DNA from: Orrella dioscoreae | GTDB lineage: Bacteria > Pseudomonadota > Gammaproteobacteria > Burkholderiales > Burkholderiaceae_B | Length of the DNA: 64,000 nucleotides | Direction: 5' to 3' | Assembly (NCBI RefSeq): GCF_900089455.2 | Contig: NZ_LT907988.1 | Location: 4,154,001 to 4,218,000, forward strand | Shown: positions 1 to 9,566 of the stretch, piece by piece | Position numbering within the stretch: position 1 is the stretch's first letter | Layout: every line of letters begins with the position of its first letter | Made by a program: the position numbers and the translations under genes | The notes under the pieces: generated by a model | What the model was told of the DNA's origin: nothing | The model's input: the letters and a program-made list of their open reading frames with translations, nothing else | The model's database searches: none

Positions 1-1131
1 GCCAGGCTCAACACCATTGCGCTGCTGCTGTCCGTTGCCTGCTTCTGCCTGTTCACCTGGCGTTTCAGCGACCAGCGTCTGCCTCGCACCGAACGTGGCC
101 TCTGGCTGCTGACCGGCGGCCTGGTGGTGCTCCAACTCGCGGCGCCGGACGCGCTGGCCGGCAAGGCCCAATTACTGGGACTGGTGGTTGCCAGCACCCT
201 CTTCGTCCTCAACGGCATGACGTTCCTGGCGCACGCGTTGCGCACCCGGTCACGTGAACACGGCTTGCTGGCTGCCTGCCTGCTGGCGCTGGTCATCACC
301 AATATCCATGACCTGCTCGCCATTCTCTCGATCATCCCCAGCAGGCCACCCCTTTCGCCCTACACCAGCATCGTCATCACCCTTTCCCTGTCAGGCATCC
401 TGGGCTTGCGCCACGCGCACAACGTGCAGCGCATCGCCCGCTTCAACGAGGAGCTTGCCGACAACGTCGCGCGGGCGCGCACCGAGCTGGCCGACACGCT
501 GGCGCGGGAGCATGCACTGGAACTGAGCCACACCCGCCTGCAGGACCGCCTGCGCATCGCCCATGACCTGCACGACGGCGTGGGCGGATCGCTGGTGCAC
601 ATGATGGCGTCGGTGGAGTTGGGAGAAGAGTCGCTGGCGCGCGCGCGCGTGCTGTCGATGCTGAAGCTGCTGCGCGACGACCTGCGCCAGGCCATCGACA
701 ATGACGCCAGCGCGGGCGTCGACGCGCCCGCCACGCCACAGGCGTGGATCGCGCCGGTGCGTTATCGCTATACGCAATTGTTCGATGCGCTGGACATGGC
801 GGTGACGTGGCAGGTTGCGGCGCAATGGCAGGCGCGCCCCTCGGCGCTGCAATGCCTGGCGCTCACGCGCTTCCTGGAAGAGGCCCTGACCAACGTGATC
901 AAGCACAGCCATGCCCGGCAGGTTCGGGTGTGGCTCGAAATGCCCGCGCACGCCGTGCTGGTGCTGGGCATCGAGGACGACGGCACCGGCTTCGATGTGG
1001 CGGCAGTGCGCCAGGCCGGCATCAGCGTGGGCATGAACAGCATGCACACGCGCATCGCGCGCGTGGGCGGGACGCTGGAAGTGGACGCGCGGCCAGGCAG
1101 GACGACCCTGGCCGCGCGCGTGTCCTTATGA
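1..1131 (+). CDS. Sensor histidine kinase, NarL-partner type (5' end outside window)
   Basis: The frame is open from base 1, so the gene starts upstream; 376 residues are visible. The visible N-terminal part is a run of hydrophobic helices typical of a multi-spanning sensor module. A short coiled segment follows ([15 protein letters not shown]). The HisKA_3 dimerisation motif comes next, with the phosphoacceptor in HDLHDGVGG at about visible residue 188. The HATPase domain has an N box ([13 protein letters not shown]) and a G box (EDDGTGF). Kinases of this class phosphorylate LuxR/NarL-type regulators. No partner regulator follows; it may lie upstream. The last six bases overlap the end of the convergent azurin gene. 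The signal sensed is unknown. Confidence 0.85.
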   Translation, partial: ARLNTIALLLSVACFCLFTWRFSDQRLPRTERGLWLLTGGLVVLQLAAPDALAGKAQLLGLVVASTLFVLNGMTFLAHALRTRSREHGLLAACLLALVITNIHDLLAILSIIPSRPPLSPYTSIVITLSLSGILGLRHAHNVQRIARFNEELADNVARARTELADTLAREHALELSHTRLQDRLRIAHDLHDGVGGSLVHMMASVELGEESLARARVLSMLKLLRDDLRQAIDNDASAGVDAPATPQAWIAPVRYRYTQLFDALDMAVTWQVAAQWQARPSALQCLALTRFLEEALTNVIKHSHARQVRVWLEMPAHAVLVLGIEDDGTGFDVAAVRQAGISVGMNSMHTRIARVGGTLEVDARPGRTTLAARVSL

Positions 1132-1572
1132 ACCCAGCTTCAGCGTGCCCTTCATGATGGCCCAGTGGCCGGGGAAGGAGCAGAAGTAGGCATAGGTTTC
1201 GCCTGCCTTCAGCTTGGCCACGTCGACGGTGACCGTGGCGGTTTCGCCGCCACCGATGACCTTGGTGTGCGCCAGCACACGCTCGTCGCCCTGCTTCACG
1301 TAGTCATTGTTCAGGCCGGCGGCAATGCCGGCCGTGGCGGCGCCCTGCATGTCGGACTGCTTGGTCAGCACCCAGTTGTGGCCCATCGCGTTACGCGGCA
1401 GCTTGCCAGTGTGCTTGAGGGTCACGGTGAAGGTCTTGCACGACTTGTCGACCGTGACGTCCTTGACGTTGAACTGCATCGCGTCATTGCTTTCGATCAC
1501 TTGCTCGCACTGGGCGGCCCAGAGGGGGGTCGAGCAGGCGAACAGCAAGGCGGCGGCGGCGATTCTGCGCAT
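1126..1572 (-). CDS. azu: Azurin, periplasmic blue copper protein
   Basis: The product is 148 residues: a 19-residue signal peptide ending LWA, then a mature protein of about 129 residues, the usual azurin length. All type 1 copper ligands are present in family context: Gly-His in MGHNWVL, and Cys, His and Met in [13 protein letters not shown]. The disulfide pair (mature Cys3 and Cys26) is also kept. Azurins carry single electrons in the periplasm, for example to nitrite reductase or cytochrome c peroxidase, which fits the nitrate and NO genes elsewhere in the window. I chose the ATG at 1572 because it begins the signal peptide; an upstream in-frame start would add an unlikely 28-residue leader. 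The stop codon overlaps the end of the convergent kinase gene. Confidence 0.95.
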   Translation of the reverse strand: MRRIAAAALLFACSTPLWAAQCEQVIESNDAMQFNVKDVTVDKSCKTFTVTLKHTGKLPRNAMGHNWVLTKQSDMQGAATAGIAAGLNNDYVKQGDERVLAHTKVIGGGETATVTVDVAKLKAGETYAYFCSFPGHWAIMKGTLKLGS

Positions 1573-1642
1573 GATGGGGTGCTCCAAGGGCATGAAAAAG
1601 TGGAAGACAGCACCATTGGAGCAGGCCCCACGCGCGCGGGCC

Positions 1643-1656
1643 TTGCGCAAGATCAA
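1643..1656. promoter_or_regulatory. Possible FNR/ANR-like half-conserved box upstream of azurin
   Basis: TTGCGCAAGATCAA matches the FNR pattern TTGAT-N4-ATCAA with one perfect half (ATCAA) and one weak half (TTGCG). It lies about 70 bases upstream of the azurin start. Azurin genes are oxygen-regulated in some relatives, so the position is plausible. The match is weak and may be chance. Confidence 0.25.
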
Positions 1657-1662
1657 GCAGGA

Positions 1663-2226
1663 TCAGGTGCGCGGCAGCGTGACGCCGGTCTGGCCCTGGT
1701 ATTTGCCGCCACGGTCGCGATACGACGTTTCGCAGATCTCGTCGCTTTCCAGGAACAGCATCTGCGCGCAGCCTTCGCCCGCGTAGATCTTGGCCGGCAA
1801 CGGCGTGGTGTTCGAGAACTCCAGTGTCACATGGCCTTCCCACTCGGGCTCGAGCGGCGTGACGTTCACGATGATGCCGCAACGGGCATAGGTGCTCTTG
1901 CCCAGGCAGATGGTCAGCACGCTGCGCGGAATGCGGAAATATTCCACCGTGCGGGCCAGCGCGAAGGAGTTCGGCGGAATGATGCAGACATCACCCTTGA
2001 AATCGACGAAGGATTTCTCGTCGAAACGCTTGGGATCCACGATGGTGGAATTGATGTTGGTGAAGATCTTGAACTCGTCGGCGCAACGGACGTCGTAGCC
2101 GTAGCTGCTGGTGCCGTAGCTCACGATCTTGCCGCCCGCGTTGGCGCGGACCTGGCCCGCTTCGAAGGGTTCGATCATGCCGGCTTCGGCAGCGCGGCGG
2201 ATCCAGCGGTCGCTTTTGATGGACAT
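1663..2226 (-). CDS. dcd: dCTP deaminase
   Basis: The product is 187 residues, close to the E. coli enzyme. It deaminates dCTP to dUTP in pyrimidine deoxynucleotide supply. The trimeric dUTPase-like fold is recognisable from the N-terminal MSIKSDRWI and from [12 protein letters not shown]. The nucleotide-binding motif [19 protein letters not shown] is present. The ATG at 2226 has an AGGAAA ribosome site about nine bases upstream and matches the family start. The gene follows tamB on the same strand after about 100 bases. In E. coli, dcd, mrp and metG also lie near one another with asmA, an AsmA-family relative of tamB, so the neighbourhood is partly conserved. Confidence 0.96.
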   Translation of the reverse strand: MSIKSDRWIRRAAEAGMIEPFEAGQVRANAGGKIVSYGTSSYGYDVRCADEFKIFTNINSTIVDPKRFDEKSFVDFKGDVCIIPPNSFALARTVEYFRIPRSVLTICLGKSTYARCGIIVNVTPLEPEWEGHVTLEFSNTTPLPAKIYAGEGCAQMLFLESDEICETSYRDRGGKYQGQTGVTLPRT

Positions 2227-2257
2227 GGGTGGGTTTCCTAGACAGAGCGGTATTGTA

Positions 2258-2280
2258 GCCAGCCCGCAGGGCGGGCTGGC
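2258..2280 (-). terminator. Hairpin between tamB and dcd
   Basis: A perfect 10-bp stem (GCCAGCCCGC pairing with GCGGGCTGGC) with a three-base loop lies 50 bases after the tamB stop. There is no T tract. On the minus strand it is followed at once by TACAAT, which could be the -10 element of a separate dcd promoter. It may act as an attenuating hairpin rather than a full terminator. Confidence 0.4.
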
Positions 2281-2330
2281 AATCGGGGCACACCGCGGGG
2301 TGGACACCCCTCGCGCGCTTGGCGGGGCGG

Positions 2331-5300
2331 TCAATCCTGGAAGAACGTCCGGTACACCAGCTCCAGGCCGTTCACGGCCCCGCCCTTCAGGTCCACCGAC
2401 AGGCGGCGCGACAGGCGATAACTGGCGCGCGCCACCGTGTCGGCGCCAGCCATGGCCTGCTCGATACTCACCGTGATGCCATCCGAGAAATTCTTGCTGG
2501 CCACCAGGAACTGGTTTTCCAGCTCCTGGCCGCTACCGCGCGTGACCCGCCCGGCCACCGTGGTGTCGGGCAGCAGGCTGCCCGAACTGCCGATGGCCCC
2601 CGACTTGATGCCGACGTCGTCCAGGCCGAACTTCTTGTAGAAGGGCTCGCCCTCGCCGCCCAGCAGCGCCGCGCCCACCGACAGCAGCAGCGCGGCGTCG
2701 TTGCCGCTCTGGTCGGGCCCGCGGCCCAGGATCAGCCACGACAGCTTCTCGGTTTCGCCCACGTCGGGATAGGACACCAGGTCGATGCGAGGACGCCGGG
2801 CCGTGCCGGCCACGCGCACGCCGGCCTCGACCTGCTCGCCCAGGCGCAGGGCCTCGATGTCCAGCAGCGGATTCTCCAGCACGCCCTGGAAGGTGATGGT
2901 GCCGCGCCGCAGGTGCAGGCGCTGGCCGTAGATCTCGAAACGCCCGCCGCGCGTGCGGAAGGCGCCCTCGCCGCTCAGGCGCCCGCCGGCCATGCGCACC
3001 TGCAACGCGCCCACCAGGCCGGAATCGAGGCCCATGCCCGTCAGGTAGAAGCGCGGCCCCAGGTCCACGTCCACCACCATGTTCATGTCCAGCGCGGACG
3101 ACGCCGCGACGTCCTGGCCTTCGCGCACCACGATCACGTCGTCGTCGACCGTGGGCACGCTGGTCAGCATTTCCACGCTGGCCCAGCCGGCGTCGGCCGT
3201 GAGCTTGCCGGTGATGGACACCTTGGGCAGCGCCGCCACGATGTCGATGTCGCCCGTCATCATGGCGTGGCGGTCCACCCGCTGGATCACCGGATAGCGG
3301 TACAGCGACACGCGCACCTTGCCCGCGGACTGCAGCAGGTTCCACTCGCCGCTGGCGCGCAGCTCGCCATTCTTGGCGTCGGGGTTCTCGGTGATCCACT
3401 CGCGCGTGCGCCACTCCGTGGGGATGACCCGCAGGCTGGCCGGGAAGCGCAAGGAATCGATGATCAGGCGTTCGTTCTCCAGCCGCGCGGCCAAGGTGCC
3501 GTCCAGCAGCCGCACGCCATCGTCGATGCGCACCACGCGCAGCTTCTCGCCATTGATGGTGCCGCGGGCCCGCCAATCGCCATCCAGCGTGCCCTGGCCT
3601 TGCAGCGATGCCCGCACGCTGCCGCCGATGTCCAGCGCATCGCCCGTGAAAAGGCTGACCCACGACAGGTCGTCCACCTGGGCGTCCAGTTTGCCGCGCA
3701 GGGGCTGGCGGCGATCCAGGTCCAACGCGCCATCCGCGCCCACCGTCAGCACGGCGGAACCCTCGCCCTCGATGGTGCCGCGCTTTTCGGTCAACACGCG
3801 CAGGACCGCATCCAGACGGCTGGCACGGCCCGTGGTGGGCGTGGCGCGCAGGGCGACCGACAGCTCGCGCAGGCCGGCAGGCACGGGCGGCGTGCCGGGC
3901 AGCATCATGTCGCCGCCGGTGTGCGCGATACGCGCCGTGCCCGACAAGGCATTGGCGAACTGCAGGTTCCAGCTGGCCTCGAGTTCCAGGCGGCGGTTGG
4001 CGGCGCCCGGATCGTTGACCTTCACGCCGCCGCGCGGCGCGTCCTCGTCCTTGCGGACCTGTCCCAAGGCGTCCTGCAGGTTCCGCACCAGACGTGCCGT
4101 GAGCACGGCATTCTCGATGGCGCCCGCGCTTTGCCAGCGCGCGCCGCCGCCCCGCGACCCCTCATGGCGCAGCACCACCGGCGAGGCCGCGCCCGGCAGG
4201 CCGATCTCCAGCGCGCCCGCGCCTGCCTGCCACTGCCATTGCGGCGCCTGCGCCGCGGGCAGGAAAGCCACGGCCAAGGCCTGGCGCAGCCGCAAGGAGA
4301 AACCCGCATGCTCGGCGCGCAGCGAAGACACCTGCCCGCGCCATCCGGTCAGGCCGGGCTGGAAGGCATTCTGGCCGCCCGGCCCCCAGCCGCCAGCGGC
4401 GACGATAGCCAGGTCGGCCGGCGCCTCGCCCAGCCTGCCTGCGCGCACGCGCGCCGGCTTGTAGGCCGCGCGCAGGTCCAGCTGGTGCGCCCCCGGCGTG
4501 CCGCCGACCTTGCCCTGCAGGGTGGCGCCCCCCGGCAAGTCTGGCCAGAACGCCGCCAACTGGGGCGCGGTGATATCCACCGTCAACGCGCTGCCCGGCT
4601 CGCCCCAGCTGCCATCGGTGCGCACCCTGTTCGGCCCCAGCCGCAGATCGGTCTTCAGTTCCGGCACGCGCAAGGCCAGCACGTCGATGGGCTGGCCGGG
4701 CTCGCCCGGCTGGGCGCTCAGGCGCGCATTCAGGTTGCCCGACAGCGCTTGGCGATTCCAGCGGCTGCCCTCGGCCACCTTCAGGTCCAGCCTTGCGTCG
4801 GTAGGCACGGACTGGTCCTGCAGGCTGACATCGAAATCCAGCGTCGCGGTCAGCAGTGCCGGAGGGATGAGGCCGGCCAGGAACGCGCCCAGGTCCAGCG
4901 ACGTGGCCGAGGCCGTGCCTTTGATGCGGTCGCGCAGCGGCGTATCGGGTCCCGCTTCCTGGCGTTCCCAGTCCAGCCTGGCCGCCAGCGCGGAACCGTC
5001 AGCCAGGCGCAGGTCCACGTCGGCCGTGCGCAGCGGGAAGGCGGCTTGCGGCGCCAGCGAGGCATCGGCCCGCAAGGCCACGCCCGCGCCTTCGCCCTTG
5101 AGCGAAACGTCCAGCCCATCCAGGGAACCCTGCGCCTGCGCATCCAGCAGCACGGTGCAGCCCGGCACGGCGGGCGTCGCCGCCTCGGGGGACTTGGCAT
5201 CCTTGGCCTTGTCCGCCGGCTTGGCGGCCTGCCCGGGCTGCAAGGCCTTCAGGCACAGCGGCGATTCGGGATCCGCGCTGTGGATGCCCGCCAACAGCGT

Positions 5301-5924
5301 CACCCGCGCAGGCCAGGGGGCCGCCAGCTTGGCCAGCGCCACCTCGCCCTGCAGGCCGACGTCGGCCATCGGATGCAGCACCTTCAGGCTGGCGATCCGC
5401 AATTGCGCCGTCTCGCCCACCGCCACCGTGGCCAGCAGGTCGCGCAGACCCACGGGCAGCGGCTCGCCTGCCTGCGTCAGGGAAAACTCCCCGACGGCCA
5501 GGCGGTCGATGGCGATCGTGACGGGCAGGGATGGCAGGCTGAGCGGCGCATCAGGGGCCGCCTGCGCCTCGGGGGCGGGCGCGGGCAGTGCCACGGACAG
5601 GGAGTCCACCGACAGATCCTGCACGCGCAACACGCCATCGCCCAGGCGGCGCCAGTCCACCGCAAGGTTCAATGACCGCAAGGACACTTGCGCGCCTGGC
5701 GGCGACACGTCCAGCTCGGCCACCTGCAGGCCACGCCACAGCGAACCCTGCACGCCCGCGACGCGCCCGTCCAGCTGCGAGGCAACGGCCCGCAACAGCA
5801 GCGCCGAGCCCGAGGCGGAGCCCACCACCCACGCGGTCAGGCCGATCAGGCCGATCAGCACCATGACCAGGGCGGGCAGCCACCAGACCAGCAGGTGGCG
5901 GAACAGGCGGGCCAGGATCTTCAA
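2331..5924 (-). CDS. tamB: TamB, inner-membrane-anchored AsmA-like bridge protein
   Basis: The product is 1197 residues, slightly shorter than E. coli TamB (1259). It has one N-terminal membrane anchor (about residues 10-35), a long periplasmic region of repeated beta-groove strands, and a C-terminal DUF490/TamB domain ending in a strand-rich segment (LVYRTFFQD). TamB pairs with TamA and spans the periplasm. It is implicated in outer-membrane protein assembly and phospholipid transport. The reading starts at a TTG that overlaps the tamA stop (TTGA). The next in-frame ATG, at residue 21, would cut the membrane anchor, so the TTG is preferred. The overlap suggests translational coupling to tamA. 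Confidence 0.93.
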   Translation of the reverse strand: MKILARLFRHLLVWWLPALVMVLIGLIGLTAWVVGSASGSALLLRAVASQLDGRVAGVQGSLWRGLQVAELDVSPPGAQVSLRSLNLAVDWRRLGDGVLRVQDLSVDSLSVALPAPAPEAQAAPDAPLSLPSLPVTIAIDRLAVGEFSLTQAGEPLPVGLRDLLATVAVGETAQLRIASLKVLHPMADVGLQGEVALAKLAAPWPARVTLLAGIHSADPESPLCLKALQPGQAAKPADKAKDAKSPEAATPAVPGCTVLLDAQAQGSLDGLDVSLKGEGAGVALRADASLAPQAAFPLRTADVDLRLADGSALAARLDWERQEAGPDTPLRDRIKGTASATSLDLGAFLAGLIPPALLTATLDFDVSLQDQSVPTDARLDLKVAEGSRWNRQALSGNLNARLSAQPGEPGQPIDVLALRVPELKTDLRLGPNRVRTDGSWGEPGSALTVDITAPQLAAFWPDLPGGATLQGKVGGTPGAHQLDLRAAYKPARVRAGRLGEAPADLAIVAAGGWGPGGQNAFQPGLTGWRGQVSSLRAEHAGFSLRLRQALAVAFLPAAQAPQWQWQAGAGALEIGLPGAASPVVLRHEGSRGGGARWQSAGAIENAVLTARLVRNLQDALGQVRKDEDAPRGGVKVNDPGAANRRLELEASWNLQFANALSGTARIAHTGGDMMLPGTPPVPAGLRELSVALRATPTTGRASRLDAVLRVLTEKRGTIEGEGSAVLTVGADGALDLDRRQPLRGKLDAQVDDLSWVSLFTGDALDIGGSVRASLQGQGTLDGDWRARGTINGEKLRVVRIDDGVRLLDGTLAARLENERLIIDSLRFPASLRVIPTEWRTREWITENPDAKNGELRASGEWNLLQSAGKVRVSLYRYPVIQRVDRHAMMTGDIDIVAALPKVSITGKLTADAGWASVEMLTSVPTVDDDVIVVREGQDVAASSALDMNMVVDVDLGPRFYLTGMGLDSGLVGALQVRMAGGRLSGEGAFRTRGGRFEIYGQRLHLRRGTITFQGVLENPLLDIEALRLGEQVEAGVRVAGTARRPRIDLVSYPDVGETEKLSWLILGRGPDQSGNDAALLLSVGAALLGGEGEPFYKKFGLDDVGIKSGAIGSSGSLLPDTTVAGRVTRGSGQELENQFLVASKNFSDGITVSIEQAMAGADTVARASYRLSRRLSVDLKGGAVNGLELVYRTFFQD

Positions 5925-7807
5925 AACGCCAACCCCAGCGAGAAGTGGATGCGCAGCTTGCTGGTGCGCTGCCCGTAGGCCAGGTCAAGGAACAGCGGGC
6001 CGGCGGGCGTGCGCACGCGCGCGCCCAGGCCATAGCCCAGGTTCATGCGCATGTCGCCGAAGGATTCGGCCGCATCGCCCGCATCCACGAACACGCCCAC
6101 CCCGAACATCTCGTCGAAGTAATGCATGTACTCCGCGCTGGCCACGGCCAGGGCCTCGGCGCCGACGATGGCGCCATCGAGCTCGCGGCCGATGCTCAGG
6201 TACTTGTAGCCGCGGATGGTGCGCGCCCCGCCGGTGCGGAAACCGAAGTCATCGGGCACCAGCGCATCGGACTGCGACCAGAGCTTGCCGACCTCGCCGC
6301 GCAAGGTGAAGACGTCGCGATCCCCCACGGGCCACCACTGCTGTCCGCGCAAGGTGGCACGGGTGAAGGGTTCGCCACGATCCAGCGTCGTGCCGATGCC
6401 GCCCCCCACCGCAATCAGGTTGCCTTCGCGCGGGTTGTATTTGCTGTCCACGTCGCGCCGCAGCCATTCCGCCGTGCCGGTGATGGTAGGCAGGCTGTAG
6501 GAGTCGCCCTGGTCGATCTTGATCTGGTCGTGCGCGGCCAGCACGCCGAAGCGCGTTTCGTATTCCACGCGGCTGTCGCCCGCGCCGGGGCGGACACGCA
6601 GGCGCGTGGCGCCCAGCGCGAAACGCGTCACTTCCAGGCCCTGGATGTCGGAATGGTCGGCCAACAGGCCGATGCTGTCCTTTTCCCCCTTGGCCGTGGG
6701 CGGAAGATAGAAGTCCAGGTAGGCGCGCTGACGCTTGCGATCCACGCCCAGGCCCGCCTCCATGGTCAGGGGGTGGCCGAACACGACGTTCTGCCGGTAC
6801 AGCACCTCGACCCGGCCGCCGACGTCGTCGTCCACGCCCGCGGACACCGACAAGCGCTTGGGAGGCGCTTCCGAGACGCGCACGCGCAAGGGCAGCGTCA
6901 CCTCCTGCTGGTCGGCCATGGCGGTGGCCGGGGTGGCGTAGGACGCCGCCTCGGGCGTGCTGGACGCGCCCACGGCGGCGGGCACGCTGGGCGCCGCGTC
7001 GGGCACTTCGGCCTCGTTCTGCGGGTCCTTGGCGTCATCGAGCACCAGCGACACGAAGGCGCCACGGAAGAACGCCGTCGTCTGCAGCGCCTGCTGCCAG
7101 TCTTCCAGTTTCTCGCGCTCGTAGGGGTCGCCCGGGGCATAGCGCACATAGCGGCGGATCAGCTCTTCCGGCACGCGCTCCAGGCCAAGGGTGACCAGCT
7201 CTCCCATGCGCACGCGCGGACCGCTGTCGATGACGACCTCCAGGCTGACCTTGCCGGTGTCGGCATCCACCTGCGCGCGCGACGACGCAATGCGCGCCAG
7301 GTAATAGTCGCGCTCGCCCACGGCCTCCAGCAGGTCGGACTTGGCCTTGCTCCAGTCGGCATTGATGAAGAGCCGGTCGCGCGGCAGGCTCCACGCCTTC
7401 GTCAGGGCGGCGCGGCGCGCGGCCTGGTCTTCGGCCGCCAGGCGGCCTTCGAAACGCAGGTCGACCTGCCCGACCGTGGCGCGCACGCCGGGCTCGATGG
7501 CGATGTCCCAGGTTTCTCCCCCGATGTCCTCGCCGACGCTCAGCGTGACCACCGGCACGAAATAGCCCTGGGTGGCCAGCGCCGACAGCGTGGCGTCGTG
7601 CGCGCGGCGGCGCAGGCGAGCGGCCTCGCCGCCGTCCTGGTCTTCGGCCAGCCGCGCAATGCTGTCCACCGAGGACGCGATGGCGCGCAAGGCTGCCGGC
7701 GGCACGCCGCCGGGGTCGATCGTCACTTCGGGTCGTTCAGCGCGCGCCGTCGTGGCCGCGCCCAGGATCAAGCCAAGCGCGAGGAACAGGCGACGGGCCG
7801 TCTGCAT
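5921..7807 (-). CDS. tamA: TamA, Omp85-family outer-membrane protein
   Basis: The product is 628 residues against 577 in E. coli. It has a signal peptide (cleavage near ARA-E at about residue 24), POTRA-type domains in roughly residues 25-260, and a C-terminal 16-strand Omp85 barrel. The barrel shows the expected GGIGTTLDRG and a late FRTGGARTIRGYKY segment like the family VRGY/F motif. An Ala/Pro/Ser-rich stretch of about 40 residues sits between the POTRA region and the barrel and explains part of the extra length. The gene lies 11 bases after apbC and overlaps tamB by four bases. The product is the outer-membrane half of the translocation and assembly module. Confidence 0.93.
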   Translation of the reverse strand: MQTARRLFLALGLILGAATTARAERPEVTIDPGGVPPAALRAIASSVDSIARLAEDQDGGEAARLRRRAHDATLSALATQGYFVPVVTLSVGEDIGGETWDIAIEPGVRATVGQVDLRFEGRLAAEDQAARRAALTKAWSLPRDRLFINADWSKAKSDLLEAVGERDYYLARIASSRAQVDADTGKVSLEVVIDSGPRVRMGELVTLGLERVPEELIRRYVRYAPGDPYEREKLEDWQQALQTTAFFRGAFVSLVLDDAKDPQNEAEVPDAAPSVPAAVGASSTPEAASYATPATAMADQQEVTLPLRVRVSEAPPKRLSVSAGVDDDVGGRVEVLYRQNVVFGHPLTMEAGLGVDRKRQRAYLDFYLPPTAKGEKDSIGLLADHSDIQGLEVTRFALGATRLRVRPGAGDSRVEYETRFGVLAAHDQIKIDQGDSYSLPTITGTAEWLRRDVDSKYNPREGNLIAVGGGIGTTLDRGEPFTRATLRGQQWWPVGDRDVFTLRGEVGKLWSQSDALVPDDFGFRTGGARTIRGYKYLSIGRELDGAIVGAEALAVASAEYMHYFDEMFGVGVFVDAGDAAESFGDMRMNLGYGLGARVRTPAGPLFLDLAYGQRTSKLRIHFSLGLAF

Positions 7808-7818
7808 CCGCGCGCGAC

Positions 7819-8904
7819 TCAGGGCTGCTGCACGACGATGGATGGGAAGCGCGCGCTCATGTCGCGCGGCAAGGCGGCCACGCCCGCGGCCAGGCGGCGG
7901 GCGATCTGGCGATAGGCTTGCGCGGCCACGCCCTGGGGCTCTGCCGCGAAGACGGGCACGCCCGCATCGCTCTGCACGCGGATGGACAGGGCCAGCGGCA
8001 GGCTGCCCAGCACGGGCACCTCGTATTGCTCGGCCATGCGCTGTCCGCCGCCTTCACCGAAGATGTGCTCGGCGTGCCCGCATTGCGAACACACGTGCAC
8101 GGCCATGTTCTCCACCACGCCCAGCACCGGCACGTCGACCTTCTGGAACATGCGCAGGCCCTTGCGAGCGTCGAGCAGCGCGATGTCCTGCGGCGTCGTG
8201 ACGATGACCGCGCCCACCACCGGCACCTTCTGCGCCAGCGTCAGGGCGATGTCGCCCGTGCCCGGCGGCATGTCGATGATGAGGTAATCCAGGTCGTTCC
8301 AGTTGGTCTGGCGCAGCAGTTGCTCCAGCGCCTGCGTCACCATGGGGCCGCGCCAGATGGCGGGCGAATCGGCGTCGATCAGGAAGCCGATGGAGTTGGC
8401 CTCCAGGCCGTGGCCCACGAGCGGGCCCATCGTCTTGTTGTCGGTGCTTTCCGGCCGCCCGTCGATGCCCAGCAGCGTCGGCACGCTGGGACCATAGATG
8501 TCCGCATCCAGCAGCCCGACCTTGGCGCCCTCGGCGGCCAGGGCCAGGGCCAGATTCACGGCGGTGGTGCTCTTGCCCACGCCGCCCTTGCCCGATCCCA
8601 CGGCGATGATGTTGCGCACGTTCTGCAGCGGCTTCAGGCCGCGCTGCACAGCGTGAGCGCTTACTTTCCAGGAAACAGTCACCGCAGCGCTGGTTGCGCC
8701 TGCGGCTTGCAGGGCGGCCTCGGCGGCGCGGGCCAACGCGGTCTCGCGCCCGCCCAGCGGATAGCCCAGCTCGATGGCCACCCGCACGCCCTCGGCGCCC
8801 GACTGCACGTCGCGGTCCTTGAGGCTGGATTGCAACGAAACCCCGGTTTCCGGGTCGGTCACGGCACGCAGGGCCTCGTGGATTTGTTCCAGCGTCAAAC
8901 TCAT
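7819..8904 (-). CDS. apbC: ApbC/Mrp iron-sulfur carrier P-loop ATPase
   Basis: The product is 361 residues. An N-terminal DUF59/MIP18 domain (about 1-85) is followed by a MinD-like P-loop domain with the deviant Walker A GKGGVGKST, a switch segment (DADIYGPSVP), and the CxxC motif (CSQCGH) that holds a bridging 4Fe-4S cluster between two subunits. It delivers Fe-S clusters to apoproteins in the cytoplasm. The ATG at 8904 matches the family start; the open frame continues upstream but without family similarity. The gene heads the apbC-tamA-tamB run and is followed on the other side, divergently, by a small gene and metG; mrp and metG are also divergent neighbours in E. coli. Confidence 0.95.
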   Translation of the reverse strand: MSLTLEQIHEALRAVTDPETGVSLQSSLKDRDVQSGAEGVRVAIELGYPLGGRETALARAAEAALQAAGATSAAVTVSWKVSAHAVQRGLKPLQNVRNIIAVGSGKGGVGKSTTAVNLALALAAEGAKVGLLDADIYGPSVPTLLGIDGRPESTDNKTMGPLVGHGLEANSIGFLIDADSPAIWRGPMVTQALEQLLRQTNWNDLDYLIIDMPPGTGDIALTLAQKVPVVGAVIVTTPQDIALLDARKGLRMFQKVDVPVLGVVENMAVHVCSQCGHAEHIFGEGGGQRMAEQYEVPVLGSLPLALSIRVQSDAGVPVFAAEPQGVAAQAYRQIARRLAAGVAALPRDMSARFPSIVVQQP

Positions 8905-9017
8905 GTCACTATTGTTCCGAAAAAATCGTCGCCCAAGCTTGAAAAAAGGCGGTTTGCCCTCAAGCATAGCGGATAGGCGTGTCGCGCCACGGGATTCCCC
9001 CAGTCCGAAGATGCTTC

Positions 9018-9057
9018 GGAACTTTTCACCGGAATGTTCCCCGGGAACTTTCCACCG
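9018..9057 (+). promoter_or_regulatory. Tandem GGAACTT-type direct repeat, possible ECF sigma promoter
   Basis: Two copies of GGAACTTttCACCG and GGAACTTtcCACCG occur at 9018-9031 and 9044-9057, a 26-base period. GGAACTT is the classic -35 of sigma-E type promoters. Sixteen bases after the second copy is GTCGCAA, an imperfect -10. If used, transcription would begin almost at the ATG at 9078. Confidence 0.3.
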
Positions 9058-9077
9058 CTCCCCGGAGTCGCAAGACC

Positions 9078-9404
9078 ATGACTCAACTCATCTCCCGCAT
9101 TCTCCACACCGTCCTGTTCGTCGTGCTGGCGCTGGTCGGCATGGGCATGGCGCTCATTTTCATGCTGTCCACGGCCATCGCCGTGGCGGTGCTCTACGTC
9201 ACCGCGCGCCTGCGCGGCCAGCCTTTCGGCGTCCGCTCCTACTGGCAACAGCGCCAGGCTCGCCGCCCGGGCTTCACGCAGAACACGGGTTTTGGCCAGC
9301 CGCCCACCGGCCCGGCTGCCGGCGCCCGCCGCCAGGGCGGCTTTCCCGGCCCCTCGCGCCGCCCGGCCGATGTCATCGACGTCGAGGCGCGCGACGTCCC
9401 CTGA
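9078..9404 (+). CDS. Small single-pass membrane protein of unknown function
   Basis: The product is 108 residues. A hydrophobic stretch at about residues 9-40 suggests one long or two short membrane segments. The tail is basic and rich in Gly, Pro, Arg and Gln, ending in an acidic DVIDVEARDVP. I do not recognise a family. The ATG at 9078 follows a GGAG ribosome site at 9064. It is followed by a strong terminator and then metG, so it is probably a single-gene transcript. The possible sigma-E-like repeat upstream would suggest an envelope-stress role, but that is only inference. Confidence 0.7.
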   Translation: MTQLISRILHTVLFVVLALVGMGMALIFMLSTAIAVAVLYVTARLRGQPFGVRSYWQQRQARRPGFTQNTGFGQPPTGPAAGARRQGGFPGPSRRPADVIDVEARDVP

Positions 9405-9440
9405 AGCCAAGGTGGCGTCCCGGCGCCATCGTGCACACAA

Positions 9441-9464
9441 CGGCCGCCTTCGGGCGGCCGTTTT
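9441..9464 (+). terminator. Intrinsic terminator
   Basis: The 8-bp stem CGGCCGCC pairs with GGCGGCCG around a TTCG loop and is followed by TTTT. It ends the small membrane protein gene before metG. Confidence 0.85.
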
Positions 9465-9566
9465 CATTTCCGGGCCAGGGTCCGCCCAGCCCGGCCAGCC
9501 TCTCCCTGGCCGTGGTCTAAAATGCCCGATCCCCTTTCCTCACGGCCACAGCGCCCAGCCTGATCC

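Noticed and set aside
2319-5675. A plus-strand open frame of more than 1100 codons opposite tamB
   Set aside because: It is rich in Arg, Gln, His and Ala with no family motifs, and is the antisense shadow of a clearly conserved gene in high-GC DNA.
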